Source: Gp6-AA40 sp036274155 (GTDB lineage: Bacteria; Acidobacteriota; Vicinamibacteria; Vicinamibacterales; UBA2999). From it: a DNA stretch of 64,000 bases. A program made the translations under genes and the position numbers. The stretch lies in the NCBI GenBank assembly GCA_036274155.1, contig DASUGH010000103.1, forward strand, positions 62,001-126,000, given 5' to 3'. This document shows, piece after piece, positions 26,808-35,319 of this stretch (within the stretch, counting starts at the first letter, position 1; every line of letters begins with the position of its first letter). The notes below the pieces were generated by a model. The model was given only the letters and a program-made list of their open reading frames with translations, was not told the origin of the DNA and made no database searches.

Positions 26808-27986
26808 GTGCCTCAATTTGCCCGGGTCATCCTGATTGTCCTCGACGGTGCGGGGTGCGGCGCCCTGCCGGACGCGGCTCTGTACGGCGACGAGGGCAGC
26901 AACACGCTCGGCAATGTTGCCAGGGTGAAAGACCTGCGCATACCCAACCTCCGCCGCCTCGGCCTGGGGGAGATCGTTGCGCTCGGACCTGAGACTCCCC
27001 AACCCGAAGGAGCCTTCGGAAGGATGGCCGAAGCGTCGGCAGGCAAGGATTCCGTCACCGGCCACTGGGAGATGACCGGCATCGTCCTCGAGGCGCCGTT
27101 TCCGACGTTTCCCAACGGGTTTCCTCGGGCGCTGATCGGAGAATTCGAAAACCGTATCGGTCGAGCCACCATCGGCAACGTCGTCGCCTCCGGCACGGAG
27201 ATCATCGAGCGCCTCGGGGAAGAGCACGTTCGCAGCGGCGCACCGATCGTCTACACATCGGCCGACTCCGTGTTCCAGCTCGCCGCGCACGAGGACGTGA
27301 TTCCGGTCTCCGAACAGTACCGGATGTGCGAAGTGGCGTTCGACCTGGTCAGCCGTGGTCTGGGTGTGGCGCGAGTCATTGCCAGACCGTTCGTGGGACG
27401 CGCGGGGGCGTTCAGGCGAACAGCCAACCGGCACGATTTCGCGCTGCCGCCAACGAGCCGCACGCTGCTCGACGAGCTCGCGGACCACGGTATCGGCGTC
27501 AGGGCGATCGGCAAGGTCAACGACCTGTTTGCCGGGCGAGGCATCGCCAGGTCTTTTGCGACCGTCAGCGACGACGCCGGGATGGATCGGGTGCTGGAAG
27601 CGGTGCGCGACAGCGACGGGGAATTGATCTTTGCCAACCTCGTCGACTTCGATACCGTCTACGGACATCGAAACGACGTCGACGGCTATGCGGCGAACCT
27701 CGAGCGTTTCGACGAGCGTCTCGGGGCACTCCGCGCCGCGCTGAAGGCGACCGACCTGCTCGTCATCACGGGTGATCACGGGAACGACCCCACGACCCCG
27801 AGCACCGACCACTCGCGCGAATACGTTCCGATTCTGCTGTCCGGCGGCCGCGTCCGGCGCGGCGTGGATGTCGGCACGCGCAGCACCTTTGCCGATCTCG
27901 GGCAGACGATCGCCGCCAATTTCGGTATCGGCCCGCTGGCGAATGGCGCGAGCTTCCTGGAGGACATCGTTGTCGACCATACGTGA
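26808..27986 (+). CDS. deoB: Phosphopentomutase DeoB
   Basis: 392 residues, alkaline-phosphatase-like metal fold. The N-terminal ARVILIVLDGAGCGALPDA holds the first metal Asp. SAGKDSVTGHWEMTG carries the phosphothreonine region, and ITGDHGNDPTTPSTDHSREY the second metal site. The cap domain contains YTSADSVFQLAAHEDVIP. It interconverts (deoxy)ribose 1- and 5-phosphates in nucleoside salvage. GTG start at 26808. The next gene starts inside its 3' end. Confidence 0.96.
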   Translation: MPQFARVILIVLDGAGCGALPDAALYGDEGSNTLGNVARVKDLRIPNLRRLGLGEIVALGPETPQPEGAFGRMAEASAGKDSVTGHWEMTGIVLEAPFPTFPNGFPRALIGEFENRIGRATIGNVVASGTEIIERLGEEHVRSGAPIVYTSADSVFQLAAHEDVIPVSEQYRMCEVAFDLVSRGLGVARVIARPFVGRAGAFRRTANRHDFALPPTSRTLLDELADHGIGVRAIGKVNDLFAGRGIARSFATVSDDAGMDRVLEAVRDSDGELIFANLVDFDTVYGHRNDVDGYAANLERFDERLGALRAALKATDLLVITGDHGNDPTTPSTDHSREYVPILLSGGRVRRGVDVGTRSTFADLGQTIAANFGIGPLANGASFLEDIVVDHT

Positions 27987-29028
27987 GGCGATGGAGCTTC
28001 GGGAGCGCGAGACGCTGGCGGCCCAGGCGGCCAAGAGCGCCGACTCGCGCGGCCGTCTGCATCCAGAGACCGAAGACGACGTCCGGCCCGCCTTTCAGCA
28101 CGATCGCGATCGCATCATCCACAGCAAGGCGTTCCGCCGTCTCAAGCACAAGACGCAGGTGTTCCTGGCGCCCGCCGGCGACCATTACCGGACGCGGCTC
28201 ACCCACACGCTCGAGGTGTCTCAGATCGCCCGCACGATCGCCAAGGTGCTGCAGCTGCACGAAGAGCTGACCGAATCGATCGCGCTCGGACATGACCTCG
28301 GTCATACGCCGTTCGGACATGCGGGGGAGCGCGTGCTCGACTCGCTCATGCCGGGTGGCTTCCGCCACTACGAGCAGAGCCTGCGAATCGTCGACGTCCT
28401 CGAGAACGACGGCCGTGGCCTGAACCTGACCTGGGAGGTCCGCGACGGGATCGGCAGGCATTCGAAGGGCAAGAAGGGCTCGCCGGTTGGCGTGACGCCG
28501 GAAGCGCGCGCCGCAACGCTCGAAGGGCAGATCATGCGGGTGGCCGATCTGATCGCCTACGTGAACCACGACATCGACGATGCGGTTCGCGCCGGGGTCC
28601 TGAACGTGGAGGCGCTGCCGCAGCGCGCCGTCTCGGTGCTCGGCACGTCGTCGTCATCGCGCATCGGCCGCATGGTCAAGGACGTGGTCACCGAAACCCG
28701 TAACGGCGGGCTGTCGGAGATCAGGATGAGCGACGAGGTGCTGGAGGCGACGCTCGAGATACGTGCCTTCCTCTTCGAAGCCGTCTACGAGAACGACGAG
28801 GCGACGGCGGAGTTCAAAAAGGCCGCCGGAATCCTCGGGGGACTGTGGGAGAAGGTGCGGGAACAGCCGCGCGAGCTCCTCGACGCGCGCATCATCGAGT
28901 CCGAGGGGCTCGATGCGGCGGTCCGGGACTTCCTGGCCGGCATGACCGATCGGTTCGCGATAGCACTGTTCGAGCGGCTGTTCATCCCCAGGCCATGGAT
29001 CGGGCCGATGACGTGGAATCAGCTATAA
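27970..29028 (+). CDS. dgt: Deoxyguanosinetriphosphate triphosphohydrolase-like protein
   Basis: 352 residues from TTG 27970, chosen because GGAGG (27959-27963) lies six bases upstream; the ATG at 27991 has only a poorly spaced GAGG. The HD domain is complete: THTLEVSQIART, then ALGHDLGHTPFGHAGE, and a later YVNHDIDDAVRAG. The N-terminal AKSADSRGRLHPE is typical. The family hydrolyses dNTPs to the nucleoside and triphosphate. It overlaps deoB by 17 bases, linking nucleotide salvage functions. Confidence 0.92.
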   Translation: MSTIREAMELRERETLAAQAAKSADSRGRLHPETEDDVRPAFQHDRDRIIHSKAFRRLKHKTQVFLAPAGDHYRTRLTHTLEVSQIARTIAKVLQLHEELTESIALGHDLGHTPFGHAGERVLDSLMPGGFRHYEQSLRIVDVLENDGRGLNLTWEVRDGIGRHSKGKKGSPVGVTPEARAATLEGQIMRVADLIAYVNHDIDDAVRAGVLNVEALPQRAVSVLGTSSSSRIGRMVKDVVTETRNGGLSEIRMSDEVLEATLEIRAFLFEAVYENDEATAEFKKAAGILGGLWEKVREQPRELLDARIIESEGLDAAVRDFLAGMTDRFAIALFERLFIPRPWIGPMTWNQL

Positions 29029-29029
29029 T
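29024..29029 (+). promoter_or_regulatory. Possible -10 element for the yceD-rpmF-plsX-fab cluster
   Basis: TATAAT at 29024-29029 overlaps the dgt stop and sits 43 bases before the yceD ATG. No convincing -35 is visible. It is well placed to drive the phospholipid/fatty-acid cluster. Confidence 0.35.
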
Positions 29030-29072
29030 TGACGGTCTGCCTTTCGCGGGATTTTCGCGAGAGGGCGTGTCG

Positions 29073-29594
29073 ATGCAACTCGAGCTCACCCGATACCGGC
29101 AGCCGCTCAATCACTTCGCACGGAGGTTTCAGCCGGAGGAGGTGGCGCAGGCGGGGGACAGTTACCGCATCGTTGCGCCGGTGGAGCTGGAGTTCGACCT
29201 TCACAAGGACAAGGACAAGTTTCGTCTCGAAGGGCTGGTCCGCACCGAGCTGGAGCTGCAGTGCAGCCGGTGCCTGGAGCCGTTTCGCCTGCCGGTGGAC
29301 GCGCAATTCGACCTGCGCTATCTGCCGGCCTCGGCGATGTCGACGGAAGCAGAGGCACCAATCGAGGAAGAGGACCTGGAGACGAGCTATTACCGCGACG
29401 ACCAGATCGACTTGAATGAAATGCTGCGTGAGCAGTTCTATCTGGCGCTGCCGATGAAGCCGCTATGCGCCGAGGGCTGTCGCGGGTTGTGCCCGCAGTG
29501 CGGCGCCAACCTGAACCAGACGACGTGCGGCTGCGAAACCGGGTGGACGGACCCGAGGCTGGCCGCATTGAAGGACCTCGGACGGGGCCGTTGA
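29073..29594 (+). CDS. yceD: YceD/DUF177 family protein (23S rRNA accumulation)
   Basis: 173 residues. The central CSRCLEPFRLPVDAQFDLRY and the C-terminal cysteine cluster (PLCAEGCRGLCPQCGANL, then TTCGCE) are the DUF177 features. In other bacteria YceD is linked to 23S rRNA and always lies next to rpmF, as here. ATG 29073 is used; an in-frame GTG at 29067 is possible. Confidence 0.9.
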   Translation: MQLELTRYRQPLNHFARRFQPEEVAQAGDSYRIVAPVELEFDLHKDKDKFRLEGLVRTELELQCSRCLEPFRLPVDAQFDLRYLPASAMSTEAEAPIEEEDLETSYYRDDQIDLNEMLREQFYLALPMKPLCAEGCRGLCPQCGANLNQTTCGCETGWTDPRLAALKDLGRGR

Positions 29595-29630
29595 TCTCCT
29601 GATAATCCCCGAAAACGACATCGATCAATC

Positions 29631-29813
29631 ATGCCGAATCCCAAGCGACGACATTCCAAGACGCGCACCGCCAAGCGGCGTACGCACGACACGCTCCGCG
29701 CGGCGACGACCGGACTGTGTCCGCAGTGCCACGAGCCGAAGGCGCCGCACCGCATCTGCCCCCATTGCGGCTATTACCGGCAGCGGCAGGTGCGTCCGGT
29801 CGACGAAGAGTAG
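29631..29813 (+). CDS. rpmF: 50S ribosomal protein L32
   Basis: 60 residues, standard length. PNPKRRHSKTRTAKRRTHD is the family N-terminus, and a zinc-ribbon (LCPQCHEPK ... ICPHCGYYR) is intact with four cysteines, i.e. the zinc-binding form. It lies between yceD and plsX in the conserved order. Confidence 0.97.
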   Translation: MPNPKRRHSKTRTAKRRTHDTLRAATTGLCPQCHEPKAPHRICPHCGYYRQRQVRPVDEE

Positions 29814-29931
29814 AGTCTGTACCCATTTTCCGCAGCGTCCGGCGAAGCCGGGCGTGGCCAGTTCCGCTCGAGCGGTGAGGTCGTGGCGGCGCCGGCGCGT
29901 CGCAGGCACCGCAGCCGGTCATGATGCTTCC

Positions 29932-30933
29932 ATGCGCATAGCGGTCGATGCCATGGGCGGCGACAACGCCCCCGCGGCAATCGTGGACGGTTCGATCGCC
30001 GCCGCGCGCGAGCTGAAGGCGGAGGTGACGCTGGTTGGCGCGGCCGACCAGCTGGAGGCGGTGCTCGGCCGGTATCCGGACTGGCGTGCGCTCGGCGTGG
30101 AAATCGCCGACGCGCCGGACGCGGTCGGAATGGGCGATGCGCCGACGGCGGCGCTCCGACGGAAACGGCGGGCGTCGATTCGGGTGGCGGCCGAGCTCGT
30201 GGCGGCGCGGCAGGCGGCCGCGCTCTTCAGTGCGGGGAATACCGGCGCGACGGTGGTCGCCGCCCATGCCGCGCTCGGGAACGTGCCCGGCGTCGATCGG
30301 CCGGCGCTGGCGACGGCGATCCCGACGCGGGCGCGGCCGGCGGTTCTGCTCGATGCCGGCGCAAACGTCGAATGCCGGCCGCATCACCTGCTGCAGTTCG
30401 CGGTGATGGGGGCGGCGTTCGCGCGCGTCGCGCTCGACATCGAGCAGCCTCGTGTCGGACTCCTCTCGATCGGCGAGGAAGAGACCAAAGGGAACGAGCT
30501 GACGAAAGAGACCCATCGGCTGCTGAAGGCGGCGCGGCTGCAGTTCATCGGCAACGTCGAGGGCCGCGAGATCTACAGCGGGGCGGCCGACGTCATCGTG
30601 TGCGACGGCTTCACCGGCAACGTCGTGTTGAAGACCAGCGAGGGGATCGTCGAGGTGGTACAAGCGATGCTCGGTGAGGAGTTGCGCGCCACCTTCATCC
30701 GGCGGCTCGGATACGGGCTGTCGCGTCAGGCGTTCCGCAGCTTTCGGCGGCGGGTGGACTATTCCGAATACGGTGGCGCGCTGCTGCTCGGTGCTGCCGG
30801 CGTGGTGGTGGTGGGGCATGGCCGGTCGTCGCCTCAGGCGGTCCGCAATGCGATCGCCATGGCGCTGCGGTTTACGAACCAGCGCTTCAACGAGCAGATC
30901 GAGCAGGAGATCGCCGCGGCGGCGGTTTCCTGA
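29932..30933 (+). CDS. plsX: Phosphate acyltransferase PlsX
   Basis: 333 residues from ATG 29932. Landmarks: RIAVDAMGGDNAPAAIVDGS, ALFSAGNTGATVVAAHAALG, the block LLSIGEEETKGNELTKETH, and IVCDGFTGNVVLKTSEG. It makes acyl-phosphate from acyl-ACP for PlsY-dependent phospholipid synthesis. The 118 bases after rpmF hold no other gene. Confidence 0.96.
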   Translation: MRIAVDAMGGDNAPAAIVDGSIAAARELKAEVTLVGAADQLEAVLGRYPDWRALGVEIADAPDAVGMGDAPTAALRRKRRASIRVAAELVAARQAAALFSAGNTGATVVAAHAALGNVPGVDRPALATAIPTRARPAVLLDAGANVECRPHHLLQFAVMGAAFARVALDIEQPRVGLLSIGEEETKGNELTKETHRLLKAARLQFIGNVEGREIYSGAADVIVCDGFTGNVVLKTSEGIVEVVQAMLGEELRATFIRRLGYGLSRQAFRSFRRRVDYSEYGGALLLGAAGVVVVGHGRSSPQAVRNAIAMALRFTNQRFNEQIEQEIAAAAVS

Positions 30934-30961
30934 GAATCGTCTCCGGCATGGGATTGACCTC

Positions 30962-31927
30962 GTGATTGCGTTCATATTTCCCGGGCAGGGATCGCAGCGG
31001 GTGGCCATGGGGAAGACGCTGGCCTCGGCGTATCCCGACGCGGCCGCGGCGTTCGCCGAGGCTGACGCCGCGTTTGCCTCGGCGGCCGGCAACGGCCACG
31101 CCGGCGGCACGCCCGGCCGCCTGAGTCAGATCGTGTTCGAGGGGCCGGAGGACGCGTTGACGCTCACCGAACATGCGCAGCCGGCCATTCTTGCCGCGAG
31201 CGTCGCCGCCGGGCGCGTGTTGACGAAAACCGGCATCACGCCTGCCTTCGTTGCCGGCCACAGTCTCGGGGAATACTCGGCGCACGTGATCGCCGGAACG
31301 TTCGGGTTCCCGGAGGCGGTTGCGGTCGTCCGGCGGCGCGGTCGCTATATGCAGGAGGCGGTGCCGGTCGGCCAGGGCGCCATGGCCGCGATTCTCGGCG
31401 CCGACACCGCGATCGTGGAGCGTGCCTGTCAGGAGGCGGCCGAGGGCGAGGTCGTGGCGCCGGCAAACCTCAACGCGCCTGGCCAGGTGGTGATTGCCGG
31501 TACTGCGGCTGCGGTCATGCGCGCCGGCGAACGCGCGAAAGCGCTCGGCGCCAGGCGGGTCGTACCGCTCACCGTCAGTGCGCCGTTCCACTGCGCGCTG
31601 ATGAAGCCGGCGGAACAGCGCCTCGAGCCCGAGTTGCGTGCGCTTCCCGTCCGCCAGCCGGCAGTTCCGGTTGTCGCCAACGTCGACGCCCTGCTGAAGC
31701 GCGATCCCGGCGCCGCCATCGACGCGCTCGTCCGGCAGGTCTCGTGCCCGGTGCGGTGGGAGGACGTGGTCCGCCGCCTTGCGTCGGAAGGCGTCACCAC
31801 GTATGTTGAGGTGGGCCCCGGAACGGTGCTGAGCGGTCTCGTCAAGAAGATTCACCCCGACGCGCGCGTCTCTCATTTCGGATCGCCTGAAGATCTCGCG
31901 GCGGTTGTGGCGGCATGCTCGATCTGA
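30962..31927 (+). CDS. fabD: Malonyl-CoA:ACP transacylase FabD
   Basis: 321 residues from the GTG at 30962. AFIFPGQGSQRVAMGK is the N-terminal signature, GHSLGEYSA holds the nucleophilic Ser, and SAPFHCALM the catalytic His. It loads malonyl groups onto ACP. It overlaps fabG by 13 bases, an unusually long overlap for this cluster. Confidence 0.97.
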   Translation: MIAFIFPGQGSQRVAMGKTLASAYPDAAAAFAEADAAFASAAGNGHAGGTPGRLSQIVFEGPEDALTLTEHAQPAILAASVAAGRVLTKTGITPAFVAGHSLGEYSAHVIAGTFGFPEAVAVVRRRGRYMQEAVPVGQGAMAAILGADTAIVERACQEAAEGEVVAPANLNAPGQVVIAGTAAAVMRAGERAKALGARRVVPLTVSAPFHCALMKPAEQRLEPELRALPVRQPAVPVVANVDALLKRDPGAAIDALVRQVSCPVRWEDVVRRLASEGVTTYVEVGPGTVLSGLVKKIHPDARVSHFGSPEDLAAVVAACSI

Positions 31928-32655
31928 GCGGAAAGGTCGCGCTGGTGACCGGCGCGTCGCGCGGCATCGGCAGCGCGATTGCGACGATGCTCGCGGCGCG
32001 GGGAGCGCATGTCGTTGCCGGCGCGCGCGGGGAGAACGCCGCGGCGACGGTTGCGGCCGTGCAGGCGGCGGGCGGGCGCGCTGATCTGGCGACGCTCGAC
32101 GTCACCGATCCGCGGTCGGTGGACGCCGTGGTGGCGGCCACGCTCGAGCGTCATGGACGGCTCGACATCCTGGTCAACAACGCCGGCATCGCCCGCGATC
32201 AGTTGCTGCTGCGGATGAAGCGCGACGACTGGGATCAGGTGATCGCCACCAATCTCACGGCGGCATTCACCTGTATGCAGGCGGCGATCAAGCCGATGCT
32301 GCGCCAGCGCAGCGGCCGCATCATCAGCGTGAGCTCGGTGGTAGGGCAGATGGGCAACGCCGGTCAGGCGAACTACGCGGCAGCAAAAGCCGGCCTCATC
32401 GGCCTGACGAAGACGATGGCGCGCGAGCTGGCGTCGCGGCAGATCACAGTCAATGCGGTGAGTCCCGGGTTCGTGGAAACCGACATGACCAGGGCCATTG
32501 CCGAGAAGACACAAGGCGACTGGATGACGCACATCCCGCTCGGCCGCATCGGCACGCCGGCCGACGTGGCGGCGGCAGTCTGCTTTCTCGCTTCGGATGA
32601 GGCATCGTATATTACAGGTCAGGTGCTGGCGGTGAACGGCGGGATGTACATGTAG
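31915..32655 (+). CDS. fabG: 3-oxoacyl-ACP reductase FabG
   Basis: 246 residues, SDR fold. The cofactor motif is VTGASRGIGSAIA, the structural NNAGI motif is present, the catalytic Ser lies in ISVSSVVGQ and the Tyr/Lys pair in YAAAKAGL. It reduces beta-ketoacyl-ACP with NADPH. Start ATG at 31915 lies within fabD. It ends just before repeat array D. Confidence 0.96.
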   Translation: MLDLSGKVALVTGASRGIGSAIATMLAARGAHVVAGARGENAAATVAAVQAAGGRADLATLDVTDPRSVDAVVAATLERHGRLDILVNNAGIARDQLLLRMKRDDWDQVIATNLTAAFTCMQAAIKPMLRQRSGRIISVSSVVGQMGNAGQANYAAAKAGLIGLTKTMARELASRQITVNAVSPGFVETDMTRAIAEKTQGDWMTHIPLGRIGTPADVAAAVCFLASDEASYITGQVLAVNGGMYM

Positions 32656-32850
32656 GTCAATGCACAATGCCCAATGCTCCATGCACAAGGTGACCAATGC
32701 GAGACGTGCTCGATGTCCGGCAATCGATACCCGGAAGCGCGGCCGGCGGCGACCGGTGGGTCTCGATGCGGACTCGGTGAGCCGTGAGCATTGGGCACTG
32801 TGCATTGTCCATTGACGTGTGCATTGAGCATTCGGCGTTGTGCGTTGATT
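32656..32850. repeat. Repeat array D: CAATGCN heptamers, then NGCATTG heptamers
   Basis: The left arm (about 32657-32701) has heptamers CAATGCA, CAATGCC, CAATGCT, CCATGCA and CAATGCG. A non-repetitive centre of about 85 bases follows. The right arm (about 32786-32847) has GCATTG words in opposite orientation (TGCATTG, AGCATTC, GGCGTTG, TGCGTTG). A strong GGAGGAG Shine-Dalgarno (32851-32857) sits just past the array before acpP. No ORF is supported. Confidence 0.87.
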
Positions 32851-32861
32851 GGAGGAGTTGA

Positions 32862-33104
32862 ATGGCAGTCGCAGACAAAGTGAAGAGCATCATCGTGGAG
32901 CAGCTCGGCGTCGACGAGGAAGAAGTCACGCCGGATGCGTCGTTCGTGGACGACCTCGGAGCTGACTCGCTCGACACGGTGGAGCTCGTCATGGCCTTCG
33001 AGGAAGAGTTCGGGATCGAGATCCCGGATGAGGACGCCGAGAAGATCACCCGCGTCAAGGAAGCCATCGACTACATCGAGGGTCACGCGAAGGGGAAGAA
33101 GTAG
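32862..33104 (+). CDS. acpP: Acyl carrier protein
   Basis: 80 residues, strongly acidic. The phosphopantetheine site is Ser36 in DLGADSLDTVELVM, followed by AFEEEFGIEIPDEDAEKI. It carries growing acyl chains for the fab enzymes and for the FabZ-LpxA fusion. Ribosome-binding site GGAGGAG is the best in the neighbourhood, in keeping with high expression. Confidence 0.98.
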   Translation: MAVADKVKSIIVEQLGVDEEEVTPDASFVDDLGADSLDTVELVMAFEEEFGIEIPDEDAEKITRVKEAIDYIEGHAKGKK

Positions 33105-33105
33105 A

Positions 33106-33166
33106 CATCTTCGATCCCGATCGTCGGCCCCCCCGGCCACCGCCGATCGACACGCGATTGAAGATG
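33106..33166 (+). promoter_or_regulatory. Stem-loop leader overlapping the fabF ribosome-binding site region
   Basis: CATCTTC (33106-33112) pairs with GAAGATG (33160-33166). Inside, CGATCGTCGGC pairs with GCCGATCG with one bulged base. The 3' base of the outer stem is directly followed by AGGAGG (33167-33172) and the fabF ATG at 33174. It may modulate fabF translation or be a processing site between acpP and fabF. Confidence 0.4.
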
Positions 33167-33173
33167 AGGAGGC

Positions 33174-34418
33174 ATGTTGGGCAGGCGGGTCGTCATCACA
33201 GGCATCGGCCTGGTGTCATCGCTCGGCATCGGCACCAGCGCAAACTGGAAGGCGCTGGTCGCCGGCACGAGCGGCGTCACACGGATCACGAAGTTCGATG
33301 TCAGCGCGTTCGCCACGCAGATCGCGGCGGAGGTGAAGGGCTTCGACCCGCTGCAGTTCATCGAAAAGAAAGACGTCAAAAAGATGGACGTCTTCATCCA
33401 GTACGCCGTGGCGGCGGCGCAGTTCGCCATGGACGATTCGGCCCTGGCGATCACGCCGGCCAATGCCGCCGACATCGGCGTCTTCCTCGGCTCGGGGATC
33501 GGCGGCTTTCAGACGATTGAGCGCGAGCACAAGGCGCTCCTCGACGGCGGTCCGCGCAAGATCTCACCGTTCTTCATTCCGTCGGCCATCATCAACCTGG
33601 CCTCGGGGCAGGTGTCCATCAGGTTCGGCGCCAAGGGCCCGAACCTCGCCACCTGCACGGCCTGTTCGGCTTCGGCGCACGCGATCGGCGACTCGTACGA
33701 AATCATCAAGCGCGGCGACGCCGAGGCGATGATTGCCGGTGGATCCGAGGCGGCAATCACGCCGATGAGCGTGGGCGGCTTCGGCGCGCTGCGGGCGCTC
33801 TCGACGCGCAACGCCGAACCGGAGCGGGCGAGCCGGCCGTTCGACAAGGAGCGCGACGGATTCATCATCGGCGAAGGCGCAGGCGTGCTGATTCTCGAGG
33901 AGCTGGAACACGCGCGGCGGCGCAACGCCAAGATCTACGCCGAGCTCGTCGGCTACGGCATGTCCGGCGACGCCTATCACATCACGGCACCGTCCGAAGA
34001 CGGCGACGGCGGCGTTCGCGTGATGAACATGGCGCTTCGCAAGGCCGGGATCGCGCCGGAACAGGTGGACTACATCAACGCCCATGGCACCTCCACGCCC
34101 TACAACGATCGGCTGGAAACCATGGCCATCAAGGCCTGTTTCGGCGACCACGCCCGCAAGCTGGCCATCTCCTCGACCAAGTCGATGACCGGCCACCTCC
34201 TTGGCGGCGCCGGCGGCCTTGAAGCGGGCATCTCGGCGCTGGCGGTCTACCACCAGTGCGTCCCGCCCACGATCAATATCGACACGCCCGATCCCGAGTG
34301 CGATCTCGACTACGTGCCGCACAAGAGCCGCGGGGTGTCCATCCACTATGCGCTGTCCAACTCGTTCGGCTTCGGCGGCACGAACGCGGCGCTGCTGTTC
34401 AAGAAGTTCGAAGGGTGA
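33174..34418 (+). CDS. fabF: Beta-ketoacyl-ACP synthase II FabF
   Basis: 414 residues, thiolase fold. Catalytic Cys in TACSASAHAIG, His residues in YINAHGTSTPYNDRLE and STKSMTGHLLGGAGG. The C-terminal NSFGFGGTNAALLF is typical. It elongates acyl-ACP. AGGAGG ends one base before ATG 33174; the TTG one codon later (33177) gives better spacing and may be the true start. Confidence 0.96.
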   Translation: MLGRRVVITGIGLVSSLGIGTSANWKALVAGTSGVTRITKFDVSAFATQIAAEVKGFDPLQFIEKKDVKKMDVFIQYAVAAAQFAMDDSALAITPANAADIGVFLGSGIGGFQTIEREHKALLDGGPRKISPFFIPSAIINLASGQVSIRFGAKGPNLATCTACSASAHAIGDSYEIIKRGDAEAMIAGGSEAAITPMSVGGFGALRALSTRNAEPERASRPFDKERDGFIIGEGAGVLILEELEHARRRNAKIYAELVGYGMSGDAYHITAPSEDGDGGVRVMNMALRKAGIAPEQVDYINAHGTSTPYNDRLETMAIKACFGDHARKLAISSTKSMTGHLLGGAGGLEAGISALAVYHQCVPPTINIDTPDPECDLDYVPHKSRGVSIHYALSNSFGFGGTNAALLFKKFEG

Positions 34419-34557
34419 CGCGGTCTCGTCGAGATCACGAAGGCCTTCGGCTGTCACGAAGGTCACGAAGAAGGAATGAGGAGACATGTGACATGACGCT
34501 CCAGGATATTCGGATTCTTCGTGAACCTCGTGTCGTCAGTCTTCGTGGCTTCGTGTC
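34419..34557. repeat. Repeat array E: TCACGAAG words, then CTTCGTGA words
   Basis: The left arm (34435-34474) has three TCACGAAGG-type words. The centre (about 34475-34516) contains a GGAGACATGTGACATGACG stretch. The right arm (34517-34557) has CTTCGTGA, CCTCGTGT, TCTTCGTGG and CTTCGTGTC, reaching exactly to the etfB ATG at 34558. The two arms are reverse complements. No Shine-Dalgarno is left free for etfB. Confidence 0.85.
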
Positions 34558-35319
34558 ATGAAGATTGCGGTCTGCATCAAACAGGTCCCGACGCGCGAGT
34601 GGCAGCCGCGCCTGAACGATCAGAAGACCTGGGTTCGCGAGCAGGACGTCAGCTACGAGATGAACGAGCCCGACGCCTACGCGCTCGAGGAGGCACTGCG
34701 TCTTCGAGAGAAGCAGGGCGGCGAGGTCGTCGTCTGCTCGGTCGGGCCGGCGCGGGTGCAGCAGGTGATTCGCGAGGCGCTGGCGCGCGGCGCCGATCGC
34801 GCGATTCACGTCGAGGGCGAGGAGCTCGGCGCCGCCGACGCGTCGATGGTGGCCGAGGCGCTGGCCGCCGCCGTCGCCGGGGAACGGTTCGATCTCGTTC
34901 TCACCGGCCTGCAGTCCGACGATCAAGGCCATGCGCAGATGGGCGTGGCGCTGGCGGAGCGGCTGGGCATTCCCCACTCCACGATCATCATGGACGTGCA
35001 GGTGCAGGGCAGCGCGCTCCGCGTCAAGCGCGAGCTCGAGGGCGGCTGGTTCCAATGGGTGTCGATGCCGCTGCCGGCGCTGCTGACCATTCAGAGCGGG
35101 ATCAACCAGCTGCGCTATGCGACGCTCAAGGGCATCATGGCGGCGAAGAAGAAGGAAATCCGGAAGGTGGCTCCGCCCGCGGGGCTGAAACCGACACAGC
35201 AGATCGTCTCGATGGCGCTGCCGACCCGCACCAAGCAGACACAGATGATTGCCGGCGCGCCGCCAGCGGCCGCGGCCGAGCTCGTGAAACGGTTGCGCGA
35301 GGAGGCGCGGGTCCTGTGA
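34558..35319 (+). CDS. etfB: Electron transfer flavoprotein beta subunit
   Basis: 253 residues. KIAVCIKQVPTREWQPRLND at the N-terminus, then TGLQSDDQGHAQMGVALAE and the AMP-region block TIQSGINQLRYATLKGIMAA. With EtfA it accepts electrons from acyl-CoA and other flavin dehydrogenases. Start ATG abuts array E. GTGA overlap with etfA. Confidence 0.95.
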   Translation: MKIAVCIKQVPTREWQPRLNDQKTWVREQDVSYEMNEPDAYALEEALRLREKQGGEVVVCSVGPARVQQVIREALARGADRAIHVEGEELGAADASMVAEALAAAVAGERFDLVLTGLQSDDQGHAQMGVALAERLGIPHSTIIMDVQVQGSALRVKRELEGGWFQWVSMPLPALLTIQSGINQLRYATLKGIMAAKKKEIRKVAPPAGLKPTQQIVSMALPTRTKQTQMIAGAPPAAAAELVKRLREEARVL

